A stretch of DNA of 64,000 nt. Origin: Aurantimicrobium minutum (GTDB lineage: Bacteria; Actinomycetota; Actinomycetes; Actinomycetales; Microbacteriaceae). How positions within the stretch are numbered: the first letter of the stretch is position 1; each line of letters starts with the position of its first letter. A program made the translations under genes and the position numbers. The DNA is taken from NCBI RefSeq assembly GCF_029893825.1, contig NZ_JARXXV010000001.1, positions 806,001 to 870,000 on the forward strand, in the 5' to 3' direction. Below the pieces are notes generated by a model that worked only from the letters and a program-made list of their open reading frames with translations, was not told where the DNA came from and ran no database searches. Below are positions 34,416 through 42,156 of this stretch, one piece after another.

Positions 34416-35952
34416 GATGACTCTCACGGGCCAGAAGCGTCGCCAAGGGCCGATCAAGATTGTGGACACGAGTATTCGTGACGGCAATCAGAGCCTGTGG
34501 GCTGCCACCGGCATCACCACCGGCATGGCCGAGGCTATGGCTCCCATCTATGAGCGCATGGGCCTCCACGCCCTGGACTTCACCAGCTCCACTCACCTGG
34601 TGATGGGAACCAAGTTTCATGGCGAGAACCCCTGGGAGCGCATCAGCCGCGTGCGCGCTGCTGCACCCAACACTCACCTCTCGTGCATCACCACCGGCAT
34701 GCGCTTCATGTCATGGGAGAAGGCAGAAGAGTCTGTCTACCGGATGTCGTTGCGCGTCATGGCTCGCCATGGCCTCAGCAGACTCATGATTGCCGAGCCA
34801 GGTAATGACATTGCCCAGACCATCAAGGTTGCAGGCTGGGCCAAGGAAGAGGGCATCACCGATGTTCTCGCTGGTGTTGTGTACACCACCAGCCCCGTGC
34901 ACACCGATGAGAAGTTCCTGGCGGCAACCACTGCCTATGCGAACTGCCCCGATATTGACTCTGTCTATTTGAAAGATCCTGGTGGTCTGCTCACTGCTGA
35001 GCGCACCCGTGAACTGGTTCCCAAGATGCGTGCAGCGCTGGGCACGAAAACCTTTGAACTACACAGCCACTGCACAACTGGTGCTGCGCCACACCTGTAC
35101 CTCGTTGCCGCAGAGCTTGGTGTGGACGTTCTCCACACCGGTATGGGTCCGCTTTCGAATGGAACTGCCCAGCCCAGCCTGGAACACGTGCTGGCAAACC
35201 TTGACGCCCTAGGTATTGAGGTTGATCTAGACCGTGACGCAGCTGCCGAAGGTTCTGCACTGCTGTGGGATTTTGCTAAGAAGCAGAAGCTTCTGCCAGG
35301 TACTCCTAACGAGTATGACCTCAGCTTCCACAGCCACCAGGTTCCTGGCGGCATGATGGGGACTCTCAAGCGTCAGCTAGCCGAAATCGGTATGAGTGAT
35401 GCGCTTCCTGCCGTGATTGAGGAAGCTGGTCGCGTCCGCGCAGACCTCGGCTACCCCATTATGGTGACCCCCTTTAGCCAGTTCGTGGGCAGCCAGGCAC
35501 TGATGAATGTCTTGGCCGAAAAGAGTGGCCAAGAGCGTTACAGCCGCATTCCCGATGAGGTTGTGAAGTTTGTCATTGGCGACTTTGGTAGCCCTGAAGG
35601 TGAGATCCTTCCCGAGATCTTGCAGCGTGTGGCAGATAACCCTCGTGTTGCTGAGCTCAAGGCAGCTCAGCGTGAACGCTCCTTGGAAGAGCTTCACGCC
35701 GAATACACCGGCAAGTTTGGCAAGAAGCTCAGCGAAGAAGATCTTCTGCTGCGCATCGTGATGCCTCACGACCAGGCAGAAATTGCCATCAATGCCGCTC
35801 CTGCTCCCGCGTGGAGTCCCGGAGCTCGCCTAGGCTCAGGTTCAGGTGCCGTGAATTCTGTTCAAGAATTCATTGATGCTGCCAACAACTTGCCCACCTG
35901 GAAATCTCTGTCCGTCCAGCGCGATGGCGCCACCGTTTCTCTCTCTCGATAA
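34408..35952 (+). CDS. pyruvate carboxylase/oxaloacetate decarboxylase-type carboxyltransferase subunit
   Basis: HMGL-like TIM-barrel carboxyltransferase of 514 residues with the C-terminal PYC_OADA domain. It has DTSIRDGNQSLWA (catalytic Arg-Asp and Gln), VYLKDPGG with the lysine that is carbamylated as a metal ligand, and ELHSHCTTG with the metal HxH. The family acts on 2-oxo acids: pyruvate to oxaloacetate, or 2-oxoglutarate to oxalosuccinate. Several positions differ from standard pyruvate carboxylase (SIRDGNQ instead of TLRDGHQ, DPGG instead of DMAG), so the acceptor may differ. The ATG at 34408 overlaps accC; upstream in-frame codons lie within accC. Together with AccB and AccC it forms one complete carboxylase. 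Confidence 0.83.
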   Translation: MSEMTLTGQKRRQGPIKIVDTSIRDGNQSLWAATGITTGMAEAMAPIYERMGLHALDFTSSTHLVMGTKFHGENPWERISRVRAAAPNTHLSCITTGMRFMSWEKAEESVYRMSLRVMARHGLSRLMIAEPGNDIAQTIKVAGWAKEEGITDVLAGVVYTTSPVHTDEKFLAATTAYANCPDIDSVYLKDPGGLLTAERTRELVPKMRAALGTKTFELHSHCTTGAAPHLYLVAAELGVDVLHTGMGPLSNGTAQPSLEHVLANLDALGIEVDLDRDAAAEGSALLWDFAKKQKLLPGTPNEYDLSFHSHQVPGGMMGTLKRQLAEIGMSDALPAVIEEAGRVRADLGYPIMVTPFSQFVGSQALMNVLAEKSGQERYSRIPDEVVKFVIGDFGSPEGEILPEILQRVADNPRVAELKAAQRERSLEELHAEYTGKFGKKLSEEDLLLRIVMPHDQAEIAINAAPAPAWSPGARLGSGSGAVNSVQEFIDAANNLPTWKSLSVQRDGATVSLSR

Positions 35953-35973
35953 CTCACTGCACTAGGAATACTC

Positions 35974-36849
35974 ATGACCAACGCAAGCCTGCTCCCCCGC
36001 CTCAAGGCAACCAAGGGCATCATGTTCGATATTGATGGCTGCTTGGTCATCTCTGATGGCCCCAGTGGCGCTGGCGGAAGCGTGCTTCCGGGCGCCATTG
36101 AGTCCATCAAAATGGCAGAAGACACTGGCCGCGCGTACTGCGTGTTTACCAACGGAACCGCGCAGCGCCCCAAGGAGATTGCTCACCACCTGCGTGAACT
36201 CGGCTTTGATATTCCTGACGAGCTCGTATTCACCCCTGCCGTGGTCGCCGCAGAGGTCATGAAAGAGAAGTATGGCGACCAGCCCATCTTGGTTTTTGCT
36301 GCCGAGGGTATGCTCGAAGACTTCCGCGAGCGCGGCGTGAACGTGGTGGACACCGCCGCTGCCATGGCTGGTGCAAAGCACGGCGCTGTGGCTGTGGTGA
36401 TCGGTTGGGACACCAACTTCGGCAAGGACAAGATCCAGCTCGCAGCTGAAGCTATTCGCGACGGTGCTGAGTTGTACACCACCAGCTATGCGCCCATGTT
36501 TGCCTCGGCAGAGCGTTTAAACGTGGGCGTCTCCGGCTTCATCACTTCCGGTCTCATGTTTGTCACCGGTAAGAAAGACTTCGAAATCTTAGGCAAGCCA
36601 TCCCAGCACTCCATGAATGTGGTCAGCCGCGTCCTGGGAACCCCTAAGGAAGAGATCTTGGTCATAGGTGATGACATCAAGCTCGAATCCGCGATGGCCC
36701 GCAAGGGCGGAGCACTTGCCGGCCTGGTCCTCACCGGCACCAGCTCCCGCGAAGATGCAGCAAATGCAGACCCCGCAATACAGCCTGAGCTGATTGTGGA
36801 GTCCATGACTGAACTCAATGGGCTCTTTGCCGAGGCAGACGCCTCCTAA
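35974..36849 (+). CDS. HAD-superfamily IIA hydrolase (NagD/phosphoglycolate phosphatase-like)
   Basis: HAD phosphatase of 291 residues, subclass IIA with a C2 cap: motif I MFDIDGCLVI, motif II TNGTAQRP, late motif LGKPSQHSMNVV and IGDDIKLESAMARKGG. The family dephosphorylates small phosphates such as nitrophenyl phosphate, phosphoglycolate or nucleotides. It follows the carboxyltransferase by 21 bases and ends the operon. A dephosphorylating or repair role tied to the carboxylase pathway is possible, but no phosphate intermediate is obvious there. Given the aryl phosphates of the cre operon next door (convergent), activity on aryl phosphates is also conceivable. Confidence 0.82.
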   Translation: MTNASLLPRLKATKGIMFDIDGCLVISDGPSGAGGSVLPGAIESIKMAEDTGRAYCVFTNGTAQRPKEIAHHLRELGFDIPDELVFTPAVVAAEVMKEKYGDQPILVFAAEGMLEDFRERGVNVVDTAAAMAGAKHGAVAVVIGWDTNFGKDKIQLAAEAIRDGAELYTTSYAPMFASAERLNVGVSGFITSGLMFVTGKKDFEILGKPSQHSMNVVSRVLGTPKEEILVIGDDIKLESAMARKGGALAGLVLTGTSSREDAANADPAIQPELIVESMTELNGLFAEADAS

Positions 36850-36866
36850 ACACCTTCACAGCAGTA

Positions 36867-36893
36867 ATGGCCTCTCCATTTCGGAGAGGCCAT
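36867..36893. terminator. hairpin between HAD gene and cre operon
   Basis: ATGGCCTCTCC (36867-36877), five-base loop ATTTC, GGAGAGGCCAT (36883-36893). It lies between convergent genes and is weak in U residues on both sides (CTGTGTT on plus). Probably a shared terminator. Confidence 0.65.
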
Positions 36894-36915
36894 CTGTGTT
36901 AATTCGTTTGTTGAA

Positions 36916-38382
36916 TTACTTGGGTTCACCAATGCGGTGGATGGACTGCAGGCGGGTGTAGGCATTGATGCCTTCAGGGCCGTATTCCATACCCAGGCCT
37001 GAATCCTTCCAGCCACCAAAGGGTGCGGCTAGGTTGGATGCGTAGAAGTTGATACCCATTGAACCGGTTTCGATCTGTGCCGCTAGCTCAGCACCGTGAT
37101 CTGTATCGGTGGTGAAGATGTTTCCACCCAAACCATAGGGGGACTGGTTCGCAATGCGAACTGCGTCCTGTTCGTTCTCATAAGGAACCACAACAAGAAC
37201 AGGGCCAAAGATTTCTTCCTGAGCCACGCGCATGGAGTTATCCACGTTGGCGAAGACGGTGGGCTTGGCGAAGTAACCGCGGTCAAGACCCTCTGGTCGA
37301 CCAGAGCCACCAGTAGCAACTGAGGCACCTTCTTCTTGACCAATCTTGATGTAGTTGGTCACCGTGTCATATTGCTTCTTCGAAGCTGAAGGTCCGAAGA
37401 CGGTGCTCTCGTTGAAGGGGTCACCCTGCTGAGAATTCTTCACAGCAGTGGCCACTGCATCAACAACCTCGTCATAGCGTGAGCGGGGAGCAAGAATGCG
37501 GGTGGCGTTGTAGCAGGTCTGGCCAGTATTACGCAGTGAGGTGCGAGTCACCATCTTGCCGAAGTACTCCAGGTCAGCATCTTCGAGCACGATCGAAGCT
37601 GACTTACCACCGAGTTCGAGGGTGACGGGCTTGAGTAAACGACCACACTGTTCAGCAAGGAATCGACCCACTTCGGTGGAGCCGGTGAAGGCCACCTTGG
37701 CAACATCAGGGTGCTCCACGAGTGCGCCCACGGTGTGGCGGGTGCAGGTAACTAGGTTGATCACACCTTCAGGAAGCCCTGCAGCAACTGATGCTTCCAT
37801 CAGAATGCGCAGATCCAGTGGAGTTTCACTGGCAGGCTTGATCACGACGGTGCACCCAGCAATGAGTGCTGGTGCGAGTTTGATCATGACCAAGGCAACC
37901 GGATAGTTCCAGGGCGCAATCAGTGCACACACACCACGGGGGTGACGGTGAACCTCGGTGTAGTGACCGGGACGGTCGGGGTAGGGACGAGAGTCCTTCT
38001 TCTCGACGAAGTCGGCCAGACCTGCGTAGTAACGCAGCAAACCTGCACCGTGACCTGCCGCCAGGCGGGTCTCCGAGATGGGGGTTCCATTCTCACTGGT
38101 GATGATCTGGGCCAGTGCTTCCGCACGGGATTCAAACTCATCTGCCAGTTTGCGCATGTAGTTGGCACGCTCGTGGGCGCTGATGTCGCGCCAGCCCTTG
38201 CCGCGGAAAGCTGCGGAAGCGGCAGCAACTGCCTTGTTGATGTCTGCTTCGTCTGCGGCAGGAACCTTTGCCCAGATTTCTTCCGTAGCGGGGTCGGTGA
38301 CGTCGATGAATGCACCGGAGCCAGACTTGACCCACTGACCACCAATGAACAGGTCATCGGTATACATCTCTAAAGCAGTCAT
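36916..38382 (-). CDS. creA: aldehyde dehydrogenase of the 4-cresol (cre) operon, CreA-like
   Basis: Aldehyde dehydrogenase of 488 residues with LIAPWNYPVALVM, FTGSTEVGRFLAE, catalytic Glu in LELGGKSASIV and catalytic Cys in NTGQTCYNATRI. It is the last gene of the nine-gene minus-strand operon. In the Corynebacterium Cre pathway, CreA oxidises 4-hydroxybenzaldehyde to 4-hydroxybenzoate after removal of the phosphate, and that job fits here, delivering substrate to PobA. Identification as CreA rests on the operon more than on the sequence, since the family is broad. It starts 34 bases after the first HD-domain gene. Confidence 0.82.
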   Translation of the reverse strand: MTALEMYTDDLFIGGQWVKSGSGAFIDVTDPATEEIWAKVPAADEADINKAVAAASAAFRGKGWRDISAHERANYMRKLADEFESRAEALAQIITSENGTPISETRLAAGHGAGLLRYYAGLADFVEKKDSRPYPDRPGHYTEVHRHPRGVCALIAPWNYPVALVMIKLAPALIAGCTVVIKPASETPLDLRILMEASVAAGLPEGVINLVTCTRHTVGALVEHPDVAKVAFTGSTEVGRFLAEQCGRLLKPVTLELGGKSASIVLEDADLEYFGKMVTRTSLRNTGQTCYNATRILAPRSRYDEVVDAVATAVKNSQQGDPFNESTVFGPSASKKQYDTVTNYIKIGQEEGASVATGGSGRPEGLDRGYFAKPTVFANVDNSMRVAQEEIFGPVLVVVPYENEQDAVRIANQSPYGLGGNIFTTDTDHGAELAAQIETGSMGINFYASNLAAPFGGWKDSGLGMEYGPEGINAYTRLQSIHRIGEPK

Positions 38383-38416
38383 TGTTTTACTTCTTTCACG
38401 CGTGTGGCGTTAGTGA

Positions 38417-39070
38417 TTACAGATTGTCGAGGCAGAGCACACGAATAGAGTGCTGAAGCTCAGCTTCAGCCATCGCACGTCCTGTAGGAGTGATCATTTC
38501 GGGCATGATGTCCTGCTCAAGTTTGAGTCGAATCTGCTGAGGTGTCTTCCCGAACCATTCCGCGGAGAAGCCAAGCCCAACAGGGTTGAAACGCCAAAGC
38601 CGGTCAGCATCACGCATGATGGAATCTTCGATACTGTGACTGACCGGACGGGTGTCGTGACCGTCAATGATGTCGGTGACTTTCTTGATGAATTCATCGT
38701 CATAACCACATCCAGGAAGGATCTCTCGGGCAATGTCGCAACCAAAAATCTCGTGCTGAACACGGACATCGCTGGTCATGAAGTTTTCGCTACGGAAACC
38801 TTCAGACAGAATCTTGCTTTCATCAACCCGTGACCACCCTGCGTCATGAAGCATTGCCGCAACACGGGTAACTTGAGGATCAGCTTCAGGGTGTGCGTCT
38901 AGGAGGAACTCAGCAAAGAGAAGTGTGAGAGGGAGGTGTATGTCGTTCATCCGTGAGCGGGTGTAGGGCTCAACAGCTTTCCAGATGTTGTCCACGCTTG
39001 CATAGGTCCCTGAAGGCAGTGCACCGTTACCCAGAGTAGGAACATCCTGAAGAGAGTGAGTAAATTCCAT
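38417..39070 (-). CDS. HD-domain phosphohydrolase of the cre operon (CreC/CreD-like)
   Basis: HD-superfamily metal phosphohydrolase of 217 residues. The HD motif is LHDAGW (His-Asp) preceded by a metal His in DIHLPLTLLFAEF, with later IIDGHDTRP and a final Asp in RDADRLWRF. In the Cre system, CreC and CreD remove the phosphate from 4-hydroxybenzyl or 4-carboxyphenyl phosphate after P450 oxidation. The same operon has a second, distantly similar HD protein at 41416-42144 sharing the IIDGHDTR and DAD-x-x-WR stretches. Which of the two corresponds to CreC or CreD I cannot decide. It lies between the ferredoxin reductase and aldehyde dehydrogenase genes. Confidence 0.82.
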   Translation of the reverse strand: MEFTHSLQDVPTLGNGALPSGTYASVDNIWKAVEPYTRSRMNDIHLPLTLLFAEFLLDAHPEADPQVTRVAAMLHDAGWSRVDESKILSEGFRSENFMTSDVRVQHEIFGCDIAREILPGCGYDDEFIKKVTDIIDGHDTRPVSHSIEDSIMRDADRLWRFNPVGLGFSAEWFGKTPQQIRLKLEQDIMPEMITPTGRAMAEAELQHSIRVLCLDNL

Positions 39071-39084
39071 CTACTTTTTCCTTG

Positions 39085-40323
39085 CTAGTCCGTCACGATT
39101 GTTTTCAAGGCGACAGCAGAGTCTGCTGCCAAGTCTGCGGGGATGTTTTGACCGGCGGTCAGCGCACGGCGCACCGCCATGTAATCAAGCACGTCATTGA
39201 CGGCATCGACAGCAATGATGCGACCGTTCTTGTAATACAGAACGCTGAATTTGTCTTCGTCAAGGTTTCCACGAACCACCTGCTGGTCGTAGCCCTGGAG
39301 CAGTCCTGCCATCTGGAGCTTGAGGTCTGCCTGGTCACTCCAGAACCACGGAACAGCGCGGTATTCCTCTTCGCCACCAAGCAGGCTCTTAGCTGCCAGC
39401 TTGGCCTGGTCGACCGCATTCTGAACAGATTCGAGCATGACCATACCTTCACCACCGAGTGGGTGGGGCAGGTAAGCAACATCACCGCAGGCCACAACAC
39501 GGGGATCTGAGGTGCGAGCATGAGAATCCACCACAATGGCACCGTTCTCAGCACGCTCAAGACCCAGCTGGTCGGCCAATTCGCCACGAGGGGCAACACC
39601 AATACCGACCATCACAGCATCGGCTGGGATGACGTTGCCATCTTGGAGTTCAACACCGGTAACTGTGCCGTTTTCACCGTGGAGCTTGGTCAGTCGCTTC
39701 TCCAGCAACACCTTTGCACCACGCTTGGTGTGAGCCTCTAAGAAGAAGTCACTGACAACAGGTCCCACGGCGCGAGACATCAAACGATCACGCGAGTGCA
39801 CCACGGTGACGTTCTTGTTGTATTTGCGGGCCACCGCAGCAACTTCCAGGCCAATGAATCCGCCACCAATAACAACAATGTCGTTGATGTCTGCCCAGCG
39901 AGCCTTCAGCTCGTTGGCGTCATCGAGGCCTCGCATGTAGAGCACACCGTCGAGGTCGGCACCATCACAGGTGAGACGCTTGGGGTCAGCACCGGTGGTG
40001 AGAGCAAGCTTGTGGAACGGAAGTTCACGGCCAGTGTCTGTCACAGCAACACCGTGCTCAGCACCCCAGGAAAGGGACACCACCTTCTCCGACGGAATCA
40101 CAACAATCTTGTTGTCGACATAGAACTGGGGCAGACGAAGTTCCAGAGATTCTTCATCAGCTTCCCCCGCAAGATAAGCCTTGGAAAGCGGCGGGCGCTG
40201 GTAAGGGCCGTGGTGTTCTTCGCCCACAATGGTGACCGAGCCCTCAAAGCCGTCTTCGCGCAGCGAAACAGCGATCTGCATACCTGCTTGACCGCCACCA
40301 ACGATGAGGATGTGCTCGGTCAT
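39085..40323 (-). CDS. creE: NAD(P)H:ferredoxin reductase for the P450, CreE
   Basis: FAD-dependent ferredoxin reductase of 412 residues, putidaredoxin-reductase type: N-terminal FAD motif VGGGQAG, HGPYQRPPLSKAYLAG, second nucleotide motif VIGGGFIGLEVAA, and ACGDVAYLPHP near the C-terminal FAD site, then the oxygenase-coupled reductase C-terminal domain (WFWSDQADLKLQMAGL). It hands electrons to ferredoxin CreF, encoded two bases upstream, for the P450 CreJ. In Corynebacterium glutamicum CreJEF oxidises the methyl group of 4-cresyl phosphate. Spacing of 14 bases to the HD gene indicates one transcript. Confidence 0.9.
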   Translation of the reverse strand: MTEHILIVGGGQAGMQIAVSLREDGFEGSVTIVGEEHHGPYQRPPLSKAYLAGEADEESLELRLPQFYVDNKIVVIPSEKVVSLSWGAEHGVAVTDTGRELPFHKLALTTGADPKRLTCDGADLDGVLYMRGLDDANELKARWADINDIVVIGGGFIGLEVAAVARKYNKNVTVVHSRDRLMSRAVGPVVSDFFLEAHTKRGAKVLLEKRLTKLHGENGTVTGVELQDGNVIPADAVMVGIGVAPRGELADQLGLERAENGAIVVDSHARTSDPRVVACGDVAYLPHPLGGEGMVMLESVQNAVDQAKLAAKSLLGGEEEYRAVPWFWSDQADLKLQMAGLLQGYDQQVVRGNLDEDKFSVLYYKNGRIIAVDAVNDVLDYMAVRRALTAGQNIPADLAADSAVALKTIVTD

Positions 40324-40325
40324 GA

Positions 40326-40649
40326 TTAGTACTGTTCTGGTGCGATGTTGATGCGAAGACCGTCGAGGTCTTCACGCATCTTGAGCTGGCAGCTCAGACG
40401 TGAAACGGGAAGACGCTCAGCAGCGGTGCCATCGAGCATGTCATCCTCAAGGGGACCCATCTCGTCGAACTTGTCAATGAACGCTGCATCGACGTAAACG
40501 TGGCAGGTTGCACATGCGCAGGAGCCACCACACTCGGCAACAATTCCCTTAACGCCGTTCTTGACTGCGGTCTCCATCACGGAGTCGCCCACGCGAGCTT
40601 CCAGAGTGGTTTCGGTTCCGTCGGGGCTGATGTAGGTGACGTGTGGCAT
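40326..40649 (-). CDS. creF: [2Fe-2S] ferredoxin, adrenodoxin/putidaredoxin type, CreF
   Basis: Adrenodoxin-type ferredoxin of 107 residues. Cluster ligands are Cys40, Cys46, Cys49 and Cys87 in the pattern C-x5-C-x2-C...C (AECGGSCACATC, then RLSC). The acidic stretch DKFDEMGPLEDDML between them is the usual docking helix for P450 and reductase. Length matches putidaredoxin (about 106). Two bases separate its stop from creE. It transfers single electrons from CreE to CreJ. Confidence 0.93.
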   Translation of the reverse strand: MPHVTYISPDGTETTLEARVGDSVMETAVKNGVKGIVAECGGSCACATCHVYVDAAFIDKFDEMGPLEDDMLDGTAAERLPVSRLSCQLKMREDLDGLRINIAPEQY

Positions 40650-40688
40650 AAGTTTTCTTTCTTGGAGGGATGAAAAGGGATAAATGGT

Positions 40689-41438
40689 TTAGATGAACTG
40701 CTTGCCACCATCAACGATGATGGTTTGGCCCGTGATGTAGCCAGCATTGCTGGAAGCTAAGAACAGGGCAGTTCCCACAATGTCTTCGGGCTGGCTCGCG
40801 CGCTTAATGGAGCGACTACTCACACCGTAGTTGGCTGCGTCATCGATCTGAGCCAGGCTTGCCTCGGTGAGGGTGAATCCTGGAGCAATCGCGTTGACGG
40901 TGACGTTCTTGGCGCCTGCTTCGCGGGCCATAACGCGGGTCATACCAACCAGTGCACCCTTCGAGGTGACGTAGTGCATCCACAGCGGTGAACCGCTGAA
41001 GAAGGTTGCCGAAGCAATGTTGATGATTGAGCCACCATCCATGTGCTTGTAGCAGGCAGCAGAAGCAAGCCAGGGGCCCTTCACGTTGACGGCCATGACC
41101 TTGTCCCACTCATCGGGGTCAATGTCCCAGAAGTCACTGCGCTCGAGCGTGGCATAGATCGCAGCGTTGTTGACCAGAACATCAATACGACCGAAAGCAT
41201 CCAGGGCATCTTCTGCCATCTGCTCACAGCTGGCCTTATCTGCCACGTTCACCGAGACGGCGATAGCACTGGCGCCCTGCGCCTCAACTAACGCAACGGT
41301 TTCGGCGGCCCCTGCTGCATTCATATCAGCAATGACGAGGTTCGCACCCTCCTTGGCAAAGCCCAAGGCAAATGCGCGGCCGAGACCACCGGCTGCACCG
41401 GTGATGATGACCGTCTTACCAGTCAGTTGTAGTGACAT
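40689..41438 (-). CDS. creG: short-chain dehydrogenase of the cre operon, CreG-like
   Basis: Classical SDR of 249 residues: TGAAGGLGRAF cofactor motif, NNAA in VLVNNAAIYA, and catalytic Tyr-x-x-x-Lys in MHYVTSKGAL. In the Cre pathway CreG oxidises 4-hydroxybenzyl alcohol to the aldehyde, before CreA. The start is taken as ATG at 41438, seven bases after AGAGGA; a GTG two codons earlier is in frame. The gene overlaps the 3' end of the second HD gene by 23 bases, so the two are coupled. SDR specificity cannot be read directly; the role comes from the operon. Confidence 0.83.
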   Translation of the reverse strand: MSLQLTGKTVIITGAAGGLGRAFALGFAKEGANLVIADMNAAGAAETVALVEAQGASAIAVSVNVADKASCEQMAEDALDAFGRIDVLVNNAAIYATLERSDFWDIDPDEWDKVMAVNVKGPWLASAACYKHMDGGSIINIASATFFSGSPLWMHYVTSKGALVGMTRVMAREAGAKNVTVNAIAPGFTLTEASLAQIDDAANYGVSSRSIKRASQPEDIVGTALFLASSNAGYITGQTIIVDGGKQFI

Positions 41439-42144
41439 TGGCACGTCCTCTTTCTTGCATGTCGTTCATTTGTGGACTCATGTCCATGCTTTCCATCGCG
41501 ATGAAGGCTAGAGACATTGCTTTTCCTTCATCTGTGAATAGGTCGTCATAGGCACGGTAAGCATTGATGCGCAGTGACTCATCACGGTCTAAACCAAATC
41601 GTGGCATTGCCACATCCACACCGTGATAGCTCACACGCCAAATCTTGTCTGCGTCTTTGACGCAGGAATCGTTGATGCTCAGTGAGGTCAGACGAGTGTC
41701 GTGACCGTCAATGATTTCGCAGATTTCGTTAATGTCCGCTTCGTCATATCCGATCTCAGTCAGGATTTCACGGGCAATGCGGGCGCCCTCTTTTTCGTGC
41801 TGGTAGACAGCCCAGTTGTAGCTGCCGTCACGGTCAGGAGCAATCGCCTGGAAAGCAATTGCTTCCTCGACTGTGGACCAGCCGGTGTCGTGCAAAATGA
41901 TTGCGGGAAGCACGATGTGCTCGTTCGCCTCAGGAATGCGCGTCACCAGCTGAGACGCAATACCGAAGGAGTACAGGGTGTGTACATCGTTATCGCGAGT
42001 CTGGAGATAGGGAGTAGCAAGCTCCCAGATACGCGCATCCCGTTCCCCCATCTTCACCAGGCCGGGGACGTTCTGCCACAAGGGAATCTTGTGTGAGACG
42101 TCACGACCTAAGTGATTGATCGGGGAACGGGATACACGCTTCAT
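41416..42144 (-). CDS. second HD-domain phosphohydrolase of the cre operon (CreD/CreC-like)
   Basis: HD-domain metal phosphohydrolase of 242 residues: ILHDTGW HD motif, a metal His in DVHTLYSFGIA, IIDGHDTRL and DADKIWRVSY. It resembles the HD protein at 38417-39070 in these motifs but differs elsewhere, so it is an old duplication. CreC/CreD of Corynebacterium hydrolyse the phosphorylated oxidation products of 4-cresol. Two different enzymes may act on different oxidation states (alcohol versus acid phosphate). It follows creH by 12 bases and overlaps creG at its end. Confidence 0.82.
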   Translation of the reverse strand: MKRVSRSPINHLGRDVSHKIPLWQNVPGLVKMGERDARIWELATPYLQTRDNDVHTLYSFGIASQLVTRIPEANEHIVLPAIILHDTGWSTVEEAIAFQAIAPDRDGSYNWAVYQHEKEGARIAREILTEIGYDEADINEICEIIDGHDTRLTSLSINDSCVKDADKIWRVSYHGVDVAMPRFGLDRDESLRINAYRAYDDLFTDEGKAMSLAFIAMESMDMSPQMNDMQERGRANVTTTDW

Positions 42145-42156
42145 TGCTGGAAGTTG

